A stretch of DNA of 64,000 bases from JABCYV01 sp963696025 (GCA_963696025.1 CAVOII010000007.1:62001-126000), one strand, 5' to 3'; numbered from the stretch's first letter, positions 24,763 to 34,121 are shown. Notes: generated by a model not told the origin, from the letters alone. Program-made: numbers and translations.

Positions 24763-25380
24763 ATGGACGTGACGGTGCGGGAGCTCCGCGCGAACGAGCT
24801 GCCGGCGGCTGTTAGAGTGCTCGCGCGGGGGATGCGCGACAATCCGGTGAACGTGCAGGCAATGGGTGGTGACCAGGACACGCGGCTGCGGCGCCTGCAT
24901 GGGATGTTGGCGGCCGCCCTGCCGATGATCATGCGGAAGGCCGCGTTGCTGGGCGCATTCGGCCATGATGAGCTTGTCGGAGTTCTGGGTCTGTTGCCAC
25001 CCGGCATGTGCCGCTCGACCCTGGGCGAGAAGGTCGGGATGATCCCGAGCATGGTGTTGGCGATGGGACTCGGCGCCTTGCTGCGGACCGCGCAATGGCA
25101 AGGCGAGTGGCAGAAGCGGGATCCCGCCGAGCCGCATTGGCACCTTGGACCGGTGGCGGTGGATCCGTCCTTGCGAGGCCGTGGGATTGGCAGCGCCATG
25201 ATGGCCGCCTACTGCACCCGACTCGATGCGGTGCGAGCGGTTGGGTACCTCGAGACCGACAAGCCGGGCAATCTCAGGTTCTACGAGAGATTCGGCTTCC
25301 AGACGATCGCTGAAGCGCCGGTGCTGGGCACCCTGAATTGGTTTATGCGTCGTCACGCCGCACCTGGGGAGATGCCGTAG
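24763..25380 (+). CDS. GNAT family N-acetyltransferase
   Basis: A 205-residue cytoplasmic acetyltransferase. The acetyl-CoA-binding motif A is VAVDPSLRGRGIGSAMM (about residues 128-144), and the conserved C-terminal part LETDKPGNLRFYERFGF follows. The middle carries a hydrophobic helical stretch that is longer than in minimal GNATs. The substrate cannot be deduced. It starts 58 bases after the rpoC terminator and so needs its own promoter; the next gene follows after 49 bases on the same strand. Confidence 0.88.
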   Translation: MDVTVRELRANELPAAVRVLARGMRDNPVNVQAMGGDQDTRLRRLHGMLAAALPMIMRKAALLGAFGHDELVGVLGLLPPGMCRSTLGEKVGMIPSMVLAMGLGALLRTAQWQGEWQKRDPAEPHWHLGPVAVDPSLRGRGIGSAMMAAYCTRLDAVRAVGYLETDKPGNLRFYERFGFQTIAEAPVLGTLNWFMRRHAAPGEMP

Positions 25381-25429
25381 CCGGCATCGAGAGGGCAGAG
25401 AAAAACTGCCGCGAGTTTCAAGTTTTGAC

Positions 25430-26398
25430 ATGCACGCCAACCCTCAACGATTGCGAGATCAGGAACCCGGCGTCATTTCCCAGTTGCGCCCCATGCCGCG
25501 GCGCAATACTCTGGGGCCATTGCTCCTTCGATTTCTACGCCTGCTCCGGCTTGCGTTCTGGCGCGCATTTCAGCATGACGCGTTCGCCATCGCTAAGGCC
25601 TCAGCTTATTCATCCATTCTGACGTTTTTTCCGCTATTGCTGGTGCTTGGTTCGGTTCTGGCGACTTCGCGCAAGACTGAAGCCTATCTGCTCGAAATTT
25701 CCTACGCTCTGGGCAGAATTCTTCCCGCCGGAAGCGGCGCGGCCCTCGCCTATCTGAGAGGTACAGCAGAGCGGCCGGTGGGCTTGCTCATTACCGCTTC
25801 TCTGATCACACTGTGGACGGCTTCGGGCGTAATGATTTCCTGGATGGAGGGCTTTCGCCGCTGTTATGAGCTGCCGAAAATCTGGGGCCTGGTGAAAGAG
25901 CGGTTCATCGCGTTCGCACTGGTGATTCTGGCCGGTATCCCGCTATCCTTTGCGACCGTACTCGTCGCCTTTGGCAACCGCATCGAGACCCGCATCTTGT
26001 TCAATCTCGGCCACGAGTTCGGCCCCTTTATTCTGCTGATGTGGACGGCAATTCGCTGGCTTATCGCCGGACTCACCAGCATCGCCGTGATCTCGCTCAT
26101 ATACCATAATGCCGTACCCCGCACCCAGCCTTGGCACAGCGTTCTGCCCGGCGCAACTCTTGCCACCGCCATGTGGTTCGCAGCCACCCTGCTGTTCGGC
26201 TGGTATTTGCAGAACTACGCCGACTACAGTGTCATCTATGGCTCGCTGGGCGTAGGCATTGCGCTGCTGGTGTGGATGTACATGATTTCGCTGATCATTC
26301 TGGTCGGCGCCGAGTTTAACGCCATGCTTTTCCCGCGCGCCATGCTGGGCAAAGAGCTGGTTGCTATGGGTAAGTCAACGAAACCTGCGCGGAAGTAA
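25430..26398 (+). CDS. YihY/UPF0761 family inner-membrane protein
   Basis: A 322-residue polytopic protein with about six transmembrane helices. The segment AKASAYSSILTFFPLLLVLG, the middle SVIYGSLGVGIALLVWMYM and the acidic-Asn motif GAEFNAML near the end are characteristic of the YihY (formerly 'ribonuclease BN') family. The function of the family is unresolved; the old RNase BN annotation is not correct. It ends 28 bases before pyruvate kinase and may be co-transcribed with it. Confidence 0.9.
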   Translation: MHANPQRLRDQEPGVISQLRPMPRRNTLGPLLLRFLRLLRLAFWRAFQHDAFAIAKASAYSSILTFFPLLLVLGSVLATSRKTEAYLLEISYALGRILPAGSGAALAYLRGTAERPVGLLITASLITLWTASGVMISWMEGFRRCYELPKIWGLVKERFIAFALVILAGIPLSFATVLVAFGNRIETRILFNLGHEFGPFILLMWTAIRWLIAGLTSIAVISLIYHNAVPRTQPWHSVLPGATLATAMWFAATLLFGWYLQNYADYSVIYGSLGVGIALLVWMYMISLIILVGAEFNAMLFPRAMLGKELVAMGKSTKPARK

Positions 26399-26426
26399 AG
26401 CCTGCGCCTTTGTTCAATTCTTCCCC

Positions 26427-27995
26427 ATGAGGATTGGTGATGACGACTTGAAGTCCCGCAAGTCAGATTTAGTTTCTGGTGATCTTCCTATCGGATTGGT
26501 TCCGGTCGACCGCCGCGCCAAGATCATCTGCACCATCGGCCCGGCCAGCAATTCGGAAGAGATTCTTCGCGACCTCATGCGGATGGGCATGGATGTTGCC
26601 CGTCTGAACTTCTCTCATGGATCGCACCCCGAACACGTTCAGAACATCTCCCGGATACGGCGCGCCGCCGAAAAGGAAAACCGCAGCGTCTGCATCCTGC
26701 AAGATTTGCAAGGTCCTAAGATTCGCACCGGACGCCTGAAGGAACACACCCCGGTGCTTCTCAAGCGTGGGTCCCGCGTTACCATTACGACGCGAGACAT
26801 TCTGGGCACCGCTACGCGGATCTCGACCACATTTCAAAGCCTGGCGCAGGAAGTGCGGCCCGGAGCCCGAGTTCTGCTGTCCGACGGCAGGGTCGAGCTA
26901 CGGGTCTTGCGAGTGCGTGGCGCCGACATCGAATGTGAGGTCATCAACGGCGGACTGCTGGGCGAACAGCAGGGCATCAACCTGCCGGGCGCCGCGCTTT
27001 CTATTCCCGCCCTCACTCCCAAGGACCGGGCCGACCTTGAGTTTGGCCTGGAGCACGGCGTCGACATGGTGGCAGTGTCATTTGTGCGCTCCGGCGCTGA
27101 CGTCAGCAGCGTCAAGGAAGTGATTGCGTCGCTTGGCAGCGATGTGCCGGTGATTGCCAAACTCGAAAAACCGCAGGCGCTGGAACAGTTGGAAGGAATT
27201 TTTGAAGCCGCCGACGGTGTGATGGTGGCGCGCGGGGATCTGGGTGTGGAAATGCCGCCAGAGAAGGTTCCGGTCATTCAGAAGCACGTGATTCGCAGAT
27301 CGGCTGATTGGCGCAAACCAGTGATCATTGCCACCCAAATGCTGGAGTCAATGATCGAGAACCCGCGCCCCACGCGCGCCGAGGCCAGCGACGTAGCCAA
27401 TGCAATTTTCGACGGCACCGATGCTGTCATGCTCTCAGCCGAGACTGCCAGCGGGCGCTATCCGCGGGAGGCTGTCGCGATGATGGCGAAAATCGTAGTC
27501 GAGGCCGAGAGCAATATGGGAGAATTCACCCAGCCTCGGCGCCGTCAGCACAGCCGCCTTTCGATCGCCGAGACCATCTGCGAATCGATCGCCCACGCCG
27601 CCGAAGATCTGCATATGGGCGCAATCGCCGTGTTCACGGAGTCGGGGAACACCGCCCGAATGATTTCCAAGTATCGCCCGCAGAGCGAGATTTACGCCTT
27701 TAGCCAAGCCGTGCCAGTTTGCAACCGCATGAATTTATTTTGGGGAGTGCACCCGGTGCGTCATGAACAGACTCACAGCGCCGAGGACATGGTGTCAGTC
27801 GCCGAGAAGAACCTGTTGCAACAGGGGCAGATTAAGACCGGGGATGTCCTGGGAGTGGTGGCGGGAACGCAGACGGCGTCAGGCTCGACCAACTTCATGC
27901 GCTTGCATGTAGTCTCGGATGAAAAGACAGGAGCCAAGCCGGGGACGAAGACGGCTTCGCGTGGACGCCGCTCATCTGCGGGCAGGAAAGAGTAG
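26427..27995 (+). CDS. pyk: pyruvate kinase
   Basis: Glycolytic enzyme that converts phosphoenolpyruvate and ADP to pyruvate and ATP. The N-terminus RRAKIICTIGPASNSEE, LNFSHGSHPEH, LQDLQGPKIRTG, the active-site region GDLGVEMPPEKVPVIQ and ATQMLESMIENPRPTRAEA-type loop are present. About 522 residues with start ATG 26427; the frame stays open upstream into the yihY end but lacks coding features. The last 25 residues are a Lys/Arg/Ser-rich tail not found in most homologues. Confidence 0.96.
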   Translation: MRIGDDDLKSRKSDLVSGDLPIGLVPVDRRAKIICTIGPASNSEEILRDLMRMGMDVARLNFSHGSHPEHVQNISRIRRAAEKENRSVCILQDLQGPKIRTGRLKEHTPVLLKRGSRVTITTRDILGTATRISTTFQSLAQEVRPGARVLLSDGRVELRVLRVRGADIECEVINGGLLGEQQGINLPGAALSIPALTPKDRADLEFGLEHGVDMVAVSFVRSGADVSSVKEVIASLGSDVPVIAKLEKPQALEQLEGIFEAADGVMVARGDLGVEMPPEKVPVIQKHVIRRSADWRKPVIIATQMLESMIENPRPTRAEASDVANAIFDGTDAVMLSAETASGRYPREAVAMMAKIVVEAESNMGEFTQPRRRQHSRLSIAETICESIAHAAEDLHMGAIAVFTESGNTARMISKYRPQSEIYAFSQAVPVCNRMNLFWGVHPVRHEQTHSAEDMVSVAEKNLLQQGQIKTGDVLGVVAGTQTASGSTNFMRLHVVSDEKTGAKPGTKTASRGRRSSAGRKE

Positions 27996-28003
27996 TTTCA
28001 AGC

Positions 28004-28663
28004 ATGCCCTCCTGTGAGCCCTTTACTGACGCATCCCTCGATCCTGCCGTGCGTGGATTCCTCCACCGCTCAAACAATCCTAATGACGGCGGCCTTATTC
28101 TGACTCACGGCGCGGGATCAAATTGCAACGCACCTCTGCTGATCGAATTAGCAGGAGCCTTTGCTGGGGCGGGTTTCACGGTTCTACGTTGTGACCTTCC
28201 TTTCCGTCAAACTCGGCCGTACGGCCCTCCGGGACCGGGCGACGCTAAGCGCGATCGCGAAGGCTTGAGGTATGCCGTGACCGCAATGCGCAGGCAGGCC
28301 TCAGGCTACCTGTTCCTTGGCGGACATTCTTATGGCGGACGCCAGGCAACAATGCTTTGTGCCGAAGAACCAAATCTTGCAGATGGATTACTCTTGTTCT
28401 CATATCCCTTGCGTCCACCGCACAAGCCGTCGCAGCTCCGCACGCAGCATCTGCCTAAGCTGCAAACCCCTGCTTTATTCGTTCACGGAACGCGCGATCC
28501 GTTTGGGTCGATCGAAGAGATGAAGTCGGCGCTGCAGCTAATTCCAGTGAAAACGAAATTGTTGCCCATCGAGAGCGAAGGGCATGATTTGGGATTCAAA
28601 GGCAAGTCAAGACGGGATGGTCTGGCAGACGAGGTGTTGAAAGCGTTTCAGGACTTTTTCTAG
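28004..28663 (+). CDS. alpha/beta hydrolase (KANL3/Tex30-like)
   Basis: A 219-residue serine hydrolase fold without a signal peptide. The oxyanion-hole segment LTHGAGSN, the nucleophile elbow GGHSYGGR, the acid in FVHGTRDPFG and the terminal His in ESEGHDLGF give a full Ser-Asp-His triad. The compact form fits the dienelactone hydrolase-related alpha/beta hydrolase family found in many bacteria; substrate unknown. It starts 8 bases after pyk without an obvious ribosome site, so coupling is possible. Confidence 0.85.
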   Translation: MPSCEPFTDASLDPAVRGFLHRSNNPNDGGLILTHGAGSNCNAPLLIELAGAFAGAGFTVLRCDLPFRQTRPYGPPGPGDAKRDREGLRYAVTAMRRQASGYLFLGGHSYGGRQATMLCAEEPNLADGLLLFSYPLRPPHKPSQLRTQHLPKLQTPALFVHGTRDPFGSIEEMKSALQLIPVKTKLLPIESEGHDLGFKGKSRRDGLADEVLKAFQDFF

Positions 28664-28833
28664 ACTCCGGGCACTGTCATTCCGAGCGGAGCGAGGAATC
28701 CCTATCCTCTCACCGGAGGACTGAGATCGACCTGCAGTCACCTGGATTTACCACCTGCCTCGCCTGTAGTACGCTCGAAAAGGCGTGGCTCCAGCCGTTC
28801 CGCGCCCTGAACCGATAACTTTGTCCTGTCCTC

Positions 28834-29949
28834 ATGAACGAATCTGAAGCCACACAGCAGCGGACGTCAGACTCGCAAATGCTTTACGGCTTCTGGTATC
28901 GTGCCCTGCCCAGCGAAGCACTGCATCGAAACCGTTTGCACAAGGCCATGCTGTTGGAGACGCCTCTGGCCATCGGAAGAGACCGCCATGGCTTGCCGGT
29001 TGCCCTTCATGACGCTTGTCCGCATCGCGGCATGCCGCTTTCATATGGCTGGTTCGATGGCCAACGCGTCGAATGCAGTTATCATGGCTGGCAGTTTGAC
29101 GCCCATACCGGCCAGTGCCAGCTCATTCCATCCCTCACCGCAGACCAAAAATTAAAAGTTGACCGCATCTACGCCGGCAGCTACCCCTGCGAAGAGCACG
29201 AGGACTACATCTGGGTCTTCGTCCCGGAGCCCGCGCCCACCGGGGCTGGTTTCACCAAAGCTGCGGAGCCGCCGATGCCTGCTCCACGTGTCCCTACTTT
29301 CAGCGACAAATACAAGATCGCGCATCTCTCGGCCCAACTGCCATGCACCGTCGATCACGGCATTATCGGACTCATGGATCCCGCGCACGGGCCCTTTGTC
29401 CACCAAGCCTGGTGGTGGAGGAGCCGCCACAGCATCCACGAAAAGCAAAAAAGTTTCGAGCCTATACCCAACGGCTTCCGCATGAGTGCCCACACGCCCA
29501 GCTCGAACAGCGCGCCATACAAGCTGCTGCGTCTCTATGCCGACGCCGATTCAATTACCACAACCATTGATTTTGTTTTGCCCAATCTGCGCTTCGAAAT
29601 CATTCATGCCGGCAAGTACTGGTTCTCCAGCCTGACTACGGTCACACCTATTACTCGCGACCAATGCCGCATTGATGTAGTTGCAGCCTGGAACATCTTC
29701 CGCTGGGTGCCATTGGGACCCGCCCTGCTCAAATTTGTGTTTGCGAAGTTCGTTGAACAGGATCGGCAGACCATGGAGAAACAAAGCGAAGGTCTGAAGC
29801 ACAATCCTCACCTGATGCTGATCGACGACGCCGACCGTCCAGCTAAATGGTATTTCCACCTTAAGGACGCCCACCTGGAGGCCAAACGCAGCGGCGGAGA
29901 GATGAAGCACCCAATGACCGGACCGGTCACGTTGAAGTGGAGAAGTTGA
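28834..29949 (+). CDS. Rieske [2Fe-2S] aromatic oxygenase-type protein
   Basis: A 371-residue oxygenase alpha subunit. The Rieske ligands are CPHRGMPLSYGW followed by CSYHGWQFD. A mononuclear iron site is suggested by DHGIIGLMDPAHGPFVH. The layout matches the pheophorbide a oxygenase/vanillate demethylase type rather than the ring-dihydroxylating dioxygenases. No reductase or ferredoxin partner lies next to it. Substrate unknown. The 170-base gap upstream contains a REP-like element (CATTCCGAGCGGAGCGAGG). Confidence 0.88.
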   Translation: MNESEATQQRTSDSQMLYGFWYRALPSEALHRNRLHKAMLLETPLAIGRDRHGLPVALHDACPHRGMPLSYGWFDGQRVECSYHGWQFDAHTGQCQLIPSLTADQKLKVDRIYAGSYPCEEHEDYIWVFVPEPAPTGAGFTKAAEPPMPAPRVPTFSDKYKIAHLSAQLPCTVDHGIIGLMDPAHGPFVHQAWWWRSRHSIHEKQKSFEPIPNGFRMSAHTPSSNSAPYKLLRLYADADSITTTIDFVLPNLRFEIIHAGKYWFSSLTTVTPITRDQCRIDVVAAWNIFRWVPLGPALLKFVFAKFVEQDRQTMEKQSEGLKHNPHLMLIDDADRPAKWYFHLKDAHLEAKRSGGEMKHPMTGPVTLKWRS

Positions 29950-30095
29950 GGCGCTCAGCAGTCGTTCGAGCCTGCTGCCAAAATCCCGAAGTCGAGGGAT
30001 CTGACGTAACCGTAGCGCCAGCGTCTCGCTGCCTTTGGCGTCACCAGATAATGGTGAGTTCTTTGTATAGTAGTGGAGCGCCACCGCAAACGACG

Positions 30096-30464
30096 CTACC
30101 CTGCGTCTTGCGTCAGCCAATCCATGGCTTCTTCACGGGTCTTAAAGGTGGGAAGGTCTCGCTGAGAGAAGCTCTTGAAGTTCTGGTAATAAACTTTAGG
30201 CAGACTCTCCGTTCCCACCCAGGCCGCACGCTTCACGTATGGACGATCGAACACCAGCAATTGCTTGACCCGCGTGGCCACCGCTTTGTCGAATTTAGCA
30301 CCGGTGAAATCGGCGAGCGTGAGCACGGAATTGTGGGGATGTTTTGCGATCTGACGCTGTACTTCGTCAGCCAAGGTCAATATCTCATGCGGAGCGCAAT
30401 GGCTGATATCAATCAGCAGAATCAGTTTGCCATGGTGCCTGACGAACCGAATGCGGTTATCCAT
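30096..30464 (-). CDS. SpoIIAA/STAS-like protein
   Basis: A 122-residue single-domain protein. The beta-alpha pattern (GKLILLIDISHCAPHEI, then NSVLTLADFTGAKFD, then VKRAAWVGTESL) fits the SpoIIAA-like family related to STAS domains. The conserved phospho-acceptor serine of anti-sigma antagonists is not obvious, so regulation by phosphorylation is doubtful. It ends convergently 146 bases from the Rieske gene and lies 78 bases downstream of alaS. Confidence 0.72.
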   Translation of the reverse strand: MDNRIRFVRHHGKLILLIDISHCAPHEILTLADEVQRQIAKHPHNSVLTLADFTGAKFDKAVATRVKQLLVFDRPYVKRAAWVGTESLPKVYYQNFKSFSQRDLPTFKTREEAMDWLTQDAG

Positions 30465-30542
30465 GGGAACTCCCGTAAAGGCGAGCTGAGCACCGGGCCT
30501 GTGATACCGAAATAATTTAGCCTGGCGGATTCGCTGGCTGAT

Positions 30543-33500
30543 TTAATTCCCTAACACCGACTCCACGACCGTATACACCTCGGCGAGCGCCGAGTCCAGA
30601 GCCTCGGGATTTTTGCCGCCGGCCTCGGCCAGATCGGGGCGCCCGCCTCCTTTGCCTCCCACCTTCTGCGCCACCGGACCGATCACTTGGCCGGCCTGAA
30701 TGCGGCTGGTGAGATCTTTGGTGACGCCAACGATGAGCGAGACGCTTCCGTTGGTCGCGGAGCCCAGTACAACTACGCCAGAACCCAGCTTGTCACGCAG
30801 TTGGTCCACCAGCGTCCGCATCTGGGAGCGCTCGAGATTGTCCACGCGATGGGCGAGCACTTTGACACCGCGAACATCCTTAATCCGGTCGCTGACCGAC
30901 GCCACTGTGGACGACGCCGACTTCATCCGCACTTGATCGAGCTCGCGGGCGAGGCGCTTGATCTCAGCGTCTTTCTTCTCGAGCTCTGCCTTCAAAGCTT
31001 CGGCAGCAGAGAACTCATGCTCTCCAGACCTGTGTGTCTCAAGTTCACTGGAGGGTGCCCCATCTTTGCGCGGTTTTTGCGCAAAGGTGGGAGATACGAC
31101 ACTCGACACAAAATTCTCCAGCTGGTGGTCCCTGCGAAAATGCTGCACGGAACCTTCGCCAGTGACCGCCTCAATACGCCGCACCCCGGACGATACGCTG
31201 CCTTCTTTAAGAACTTTGATCAATCCAATTTCCCCGGTCGCCGCCGCGTGCGTACCGCCGCACAGTTCGGTCGAGAAATCACCGATTTTGACCACGCGCA
31301 CCCGGTCTCCATACTTCTCGCCAAACAGCGCCATCGCCTTGTATTCGTTGACGGCTACATCAATCGGAACGTTCTCGATGACCTCGATCTTCTGATTGCG
31401 CAGCACTTCTTTATTGATGAGATCTTCGATGTCCTGCAGCTCCTCGTCTTCGACGCCCGTGAAGTGCGAAAAGTCAAAGCGCAAGTGATCGGGCGCAACC
31501 AGTGATCCCGCTTGCTTCACATGCTTGCCCAGGATTTCCCGCAGCCCAGCATGCAGCAGATGCGTGGCCGTGTGGTTCCGCATGGTGGACTGGCGAATCT
31601 CGGTGTTGACAACGGCATCGACCTTGTCCCCTACGCGGAGGGTGCCCCACCCTTCCGCATTTTTTGCGGAGGGTGCGGTTTTCATAATGACCTGATGCGC
31701 TCGCACGCCCTGGATGGGGTAATGGGTTCCCCTCACTTCAGCGATTACGGTGTTGTGATCATCGCTATAGAGCCATCCGCGATCGCCAACTTGTCCGCCG
31801 GATTCAGCGTAAAAAGGCGTGTGATCGAGGATGACCTCGCCTTCCTCGCCGGGCTTGAGTTCCTGCGCTCCTTGGCCGTTCTTGATGATCGCGAGCACTT
31901 CACAACCGTTGGAACGGGTCTGCCGATAACCCTCGAATTCTGATTTGGGCAGCTTCTGATACGCGGGATTCGCCGTCTGCTTGGTCGCGCCTTTCCAGGA
32001 GGCGCGCGCTCGCTCGCGCTGCTCGGCCATCGCGCGGTCGAAACCCTCTTGATCAAGGTCTAAGCCTGCGTCTCTCAGCGCATCGACAATGTAGTCGAGG
32101 GGCAGTCCGAACGTATCGTAGAGCTTGAACGCGCTGGTGCCCGGGAACCTCCAAGTCACTCCGTAGGCCTCGTGCACTAAGTTTGCAAGTGCTAGAAGGT
32201 CACCGGAGGAGGGAGGCTGGGCTGCCTCCTCCCTAGCGTAATAACGCCGCAGGTTATCGAAATTAAGTGATGTGTGGATATCTTTTTCTTTTGCGATGCG
32301 TTCTAAATCTGCGATCCGCTCCCAGACCTGCGTCCGATCTTCCTCGCGAACCATTTCGTCGAGGGTGGATAGAACATTATGATCGCTGAACAATTCTCGG
32401 ATCTCTTTACGCGTCAGCTCTCGAGACTTTCCCGCTCTGAAGAAGTAGTCGGCATCAGCCCCCAATTTCAAGAAGAGGAACGAGTCCAAATTCTTGTTTC
32501 CAAGCTCCAGCGTACGCGCGAACCGTGCCTCTTCCGCTTGGATAACCGCTGCAACACGCTCAGCGGATTGGGCTAGTTCCGGGTACGCATCTCGCATCAA
32601 GTCGCGCACCGCATAGACCATCTCATACAAAAATGGCTTGTCGTGGCCGAGCAGGCGTCCGTGGCGGATGGCGCGGCGGATGATTTTGCGCAGGACGTAA
32701 CCCCGCCCTTCATTCGAAGGCAGCACTCCATCGGAGATCAAGAATGTTGCAGCACGGGAGTGGTCTGCGATAACGCGTAGGGAAGCGGCCGATTTCGCAT
32801 GGACCTCTTTCTCCAGTTCCTTCTTGAGTGACGTCCCCGTCAATTCCGCAGCTCTCTTGATCAGCGGCGTAAACAAATCTGTCTCGTAATTCGAAATCAC
32901 GCCCTGCAGCACAGCCGCCACGCGCTCCAGGCCCATCCCTGTATCAATTGAAGGCTTAGGCAGCGGCGTCAGCTTCCCGCTCGCATCGCGGTCGAACTGC
33001 ATGAAGACCAGGTTCCACAGCTCAACATACCGCCCACAATCGCAACCGAAGGCGCAATCTGTGTGGCTCTGGTCCGACGCAGCCGGACCCATGTCGTAGT
33101 GAATCTCGCTGCAGGGACCGCAGGGACCGATATCGCCCATCTGCCAGAAGTTGTCCTTCAGTCCAAATTCAAAAATCCGATCCTTAGGCACGCCCTGCCC
33201 GACCCACAAGTCATAGGCCTCGGCATCGCGCGACATCCCACCTTCGCCGTTGAAGACGGTTACGTACAGCTTGTCTTTTTCTATCCCAAACCAATCGGGC
33301 GAAGTGATCAATTCCCAGGCGTAGGCAATTGCGTCTTTCTTGAAATAGTCGCCAAACGAAAAGTTCCCCAGCATCTCGAAAAACGTGTGATGGCGATTGG
33401 TGAAGCCGACGTTTTCCAGATCGTTATGCTTGCCTCCTGCACGAACGCATTTTTGCGATGACGTAGCGTGGGTGTAGTCCCTTTTTTCCAGCCCGAGGAA

Positions 33501-33647
33501 GACGTCCTTAAACTGGTTCATGCCCGCGTTGGTGAAGAGCAGAGTGGGATCGTTTTGCGGGACGAGCGACGACGAATGCACCTCGCGGTGTCCCTTCTGA
33601 ACAAAAAAGTCCAGAAATTTTCGCCGAATTTCAGAGCCAGTCAGCAT
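30543..33647 (-). CDS. alaS: alanine--tRNA ligase, enlarged
   Basis: Class II synthetase with aminoacylation, editing (HTATHLLHAGLR and CGGTHAAATGEIG) and C-terminal C-Ala parts. The N-terminus (EIRRKFLDFFVQKGHREVHS, then TLLFTNAGMNQFKDVFLG) is typical. At 1034 residues it is about 150 longer than most AlaRS. The excess comes from a helical insertion of about 105 residues before SAFKLYDTFGLPLD (DNA about 32145-32465), and two shorter inserts coded by palindromic repeats (TAPSAKNAEGWGTL, and a segment with FAQKPRKDGAPSS). It is probably functional, since all motifs are intact. Confidence 0.96.
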   Translation of the reverse strand: MLTGSEIRRKFLDFFVQKGHREVHSSSLVPQNDPTLLFTNAGMNQFKDVFLGLEKRDYTHATSSQKCVRAGGKHNDLENVGFTNRHHTFFEMLGNFSFGDYFKKDAIAYAWELITSPDWFGIEKDKLYVTVFNGEGGMSRDAEAYDLWVGQGVPKDRIFEFGLKDNFWQMGDIGPCGPCSEIHYDMGPAASDQSHTDCAFGCDCGRYVELWNLVFMQFDRDASGKLTPLPKPSIDTGMGLERVAAVLQGVISNYETDLFTPLIKRAAELTGTSLKKELEKEVHAKSAASLRVIADHSRAATFLISDGVLPSNEGRGYVLRKIIRRAIRHGRLLGHDKPFLYEMVYAVRDLMRDAYPELAQSAERVAAVIQAEEARFARTLELGNKNLDSFLFLKLGADADYFFRAGKSRELTRKEIRELFSDHNVLSTLDEMVREEDRTQVWERIADLERIAKEKDIHTSLNFDNLRRYYAREEAAQPPSSGDLLALANLVHEAYGVTWRFPGTSAFKLYDTFGLPLDYIVDALRDAGLDLDQEGFDRAMAEQRERARASWKGATKQTANPAYQKLPKSEFEGYRQTRSNGCEVLAIIKNGQGAQELKPGEEGEVILDHTPFYAESGGQVGDRGWLYSDDHNTVIAEVRGTHYPIQGVRAHQVIMKTAPSAKNAEGWGTLRVGDKVDAVVNTEIRQSTMRNHTATHLLHAGLREILGKHVKQAGSLVAPDHLRFDFSHFTGVEDEELQDIEDLINKEVLRNQKIEVIENVPIDVAVNEYKAMALFGEKYGDRVRVVKIGDFSTELCGGTHAAATGEIGLIKVLKEGSVSSGVRRIEAVTGEGSVQHFRRDHQLENFVSSVVSPTFAQKPRKDGAPSSELETHRSGEHEFSAAEALKAELEKKDAEIKRLARELDQVRMKSASSTVASVSDRIKDVRGVKVLAHRVDNLERSQMRTLVDQLRDKLGSGVVVLGSATNGSVSLIVGVTKDLTSRIQAGQVIGPVAQKVGGKGGGRPDLAEAGGKNPEALDSALAEVYTVVESVLGN
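31050..31092. repeat. REP-like palindrome inside alaS, copy 1
   Basis: GGAGGGTGCCCCA leads into a 12-bp arm CCATCTTTGCGC (31060-31071), a loop GGTTTTT, and the arm GCGCAAAGGTGG (31079-31090), with one G-T mismatch. It lies in frame in alaS and codes for part of the C-terminal insertion. The first 17-18 bases match copy 2 at 31637 except two positions. Confidence 0.7.
31637..31676. repeat. REP-like palindrome inside alaS, copy 2
   Basis: GGAGGGTGCCCCA (31637-31649) runs into the arm CACCCTTCCGCA, a T-rich loop and the arm TGCGGAGGGTG (31665-31675), with one bulged base. On the coding strand it gives the peptide insert TAPSAKNAEGWGTL just before the conserved LRVGDKVDAVV of the editing domain. 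Confidence 0.7.
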
Positions 33648-33809
33648 GCCGTAGTGGGAAAAACCTCGATGTATAGAGCCGAAAAATCTGGGGTGATCGT
33701 GAAACTAGATTCTAACATCCGGCAGGAAGAACGTTTGCGGCCTAAGATAAGGCTCGCCGCGAAACACACTTCTCCTTCGAAATTGCGGATCTGACTCAGC
33801 CCTCGGGCT

Positions 33810-34121
33810 CTACTTCACCGCGTCGGCGGTCTTTTCCGTGCCTTTCTTCACACCGTGGCCCACGCTCTTCACGCCCTTCGTGACGCCATGTCCGGTCTTC
33901 TTCGCCGCGTGGCTGGTGTCCTTCGCCGCATCCTTGGTCGTATCTGCAGTCTTGTCCGCGGCCTTTTCTGTTCCGTGGGCAGTTTTCTGGGCCGCCTTCT
34001 TGGTAGCGTGGCCTGTATCTTTCGCCGTCTTGTTGACATCGGATGCCACGTCTTGAGCGCACAGGACGGTCGTGCAGCTAAGCAACACCGCCGCCAGAAC
34101 TGTTGCTAACTTTGATCTCAT
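33810..34121 (-). CDS. secreted LEA-like Lys/Ala/Thr repeat protein
   Basis: A 103-residue protein with a signal peptide (MRSKLATVLAAVLLSCTTVLCAQ). About 75 residues of repeated Lys-Thr-Ala-His-Gly words follow (for example HATKKAAQKTAHGTEKAADK and then HAAKKTGHGVTKG). The 11-residue-like periodicity and lack of hydrophobic core recall group 3 LEA proteins, which protect against drying; this is an analogy only. A TTGCCTCC-rich leader on the complementary strand gives a GGAGGCAAC ribosome site. It is an isolated gene between alaS and recX. Confidence 0.65.
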   Translation of the reverse strand: MRSKLATVLAAVLLSCTTVLCAQDVASDVNKTAKDTGHATKKAAQKTAHGTEKAADKTADTTKDAAKDTSHAAKKTGHGVTKGVKSVGHGVKKGTEKTADAVK

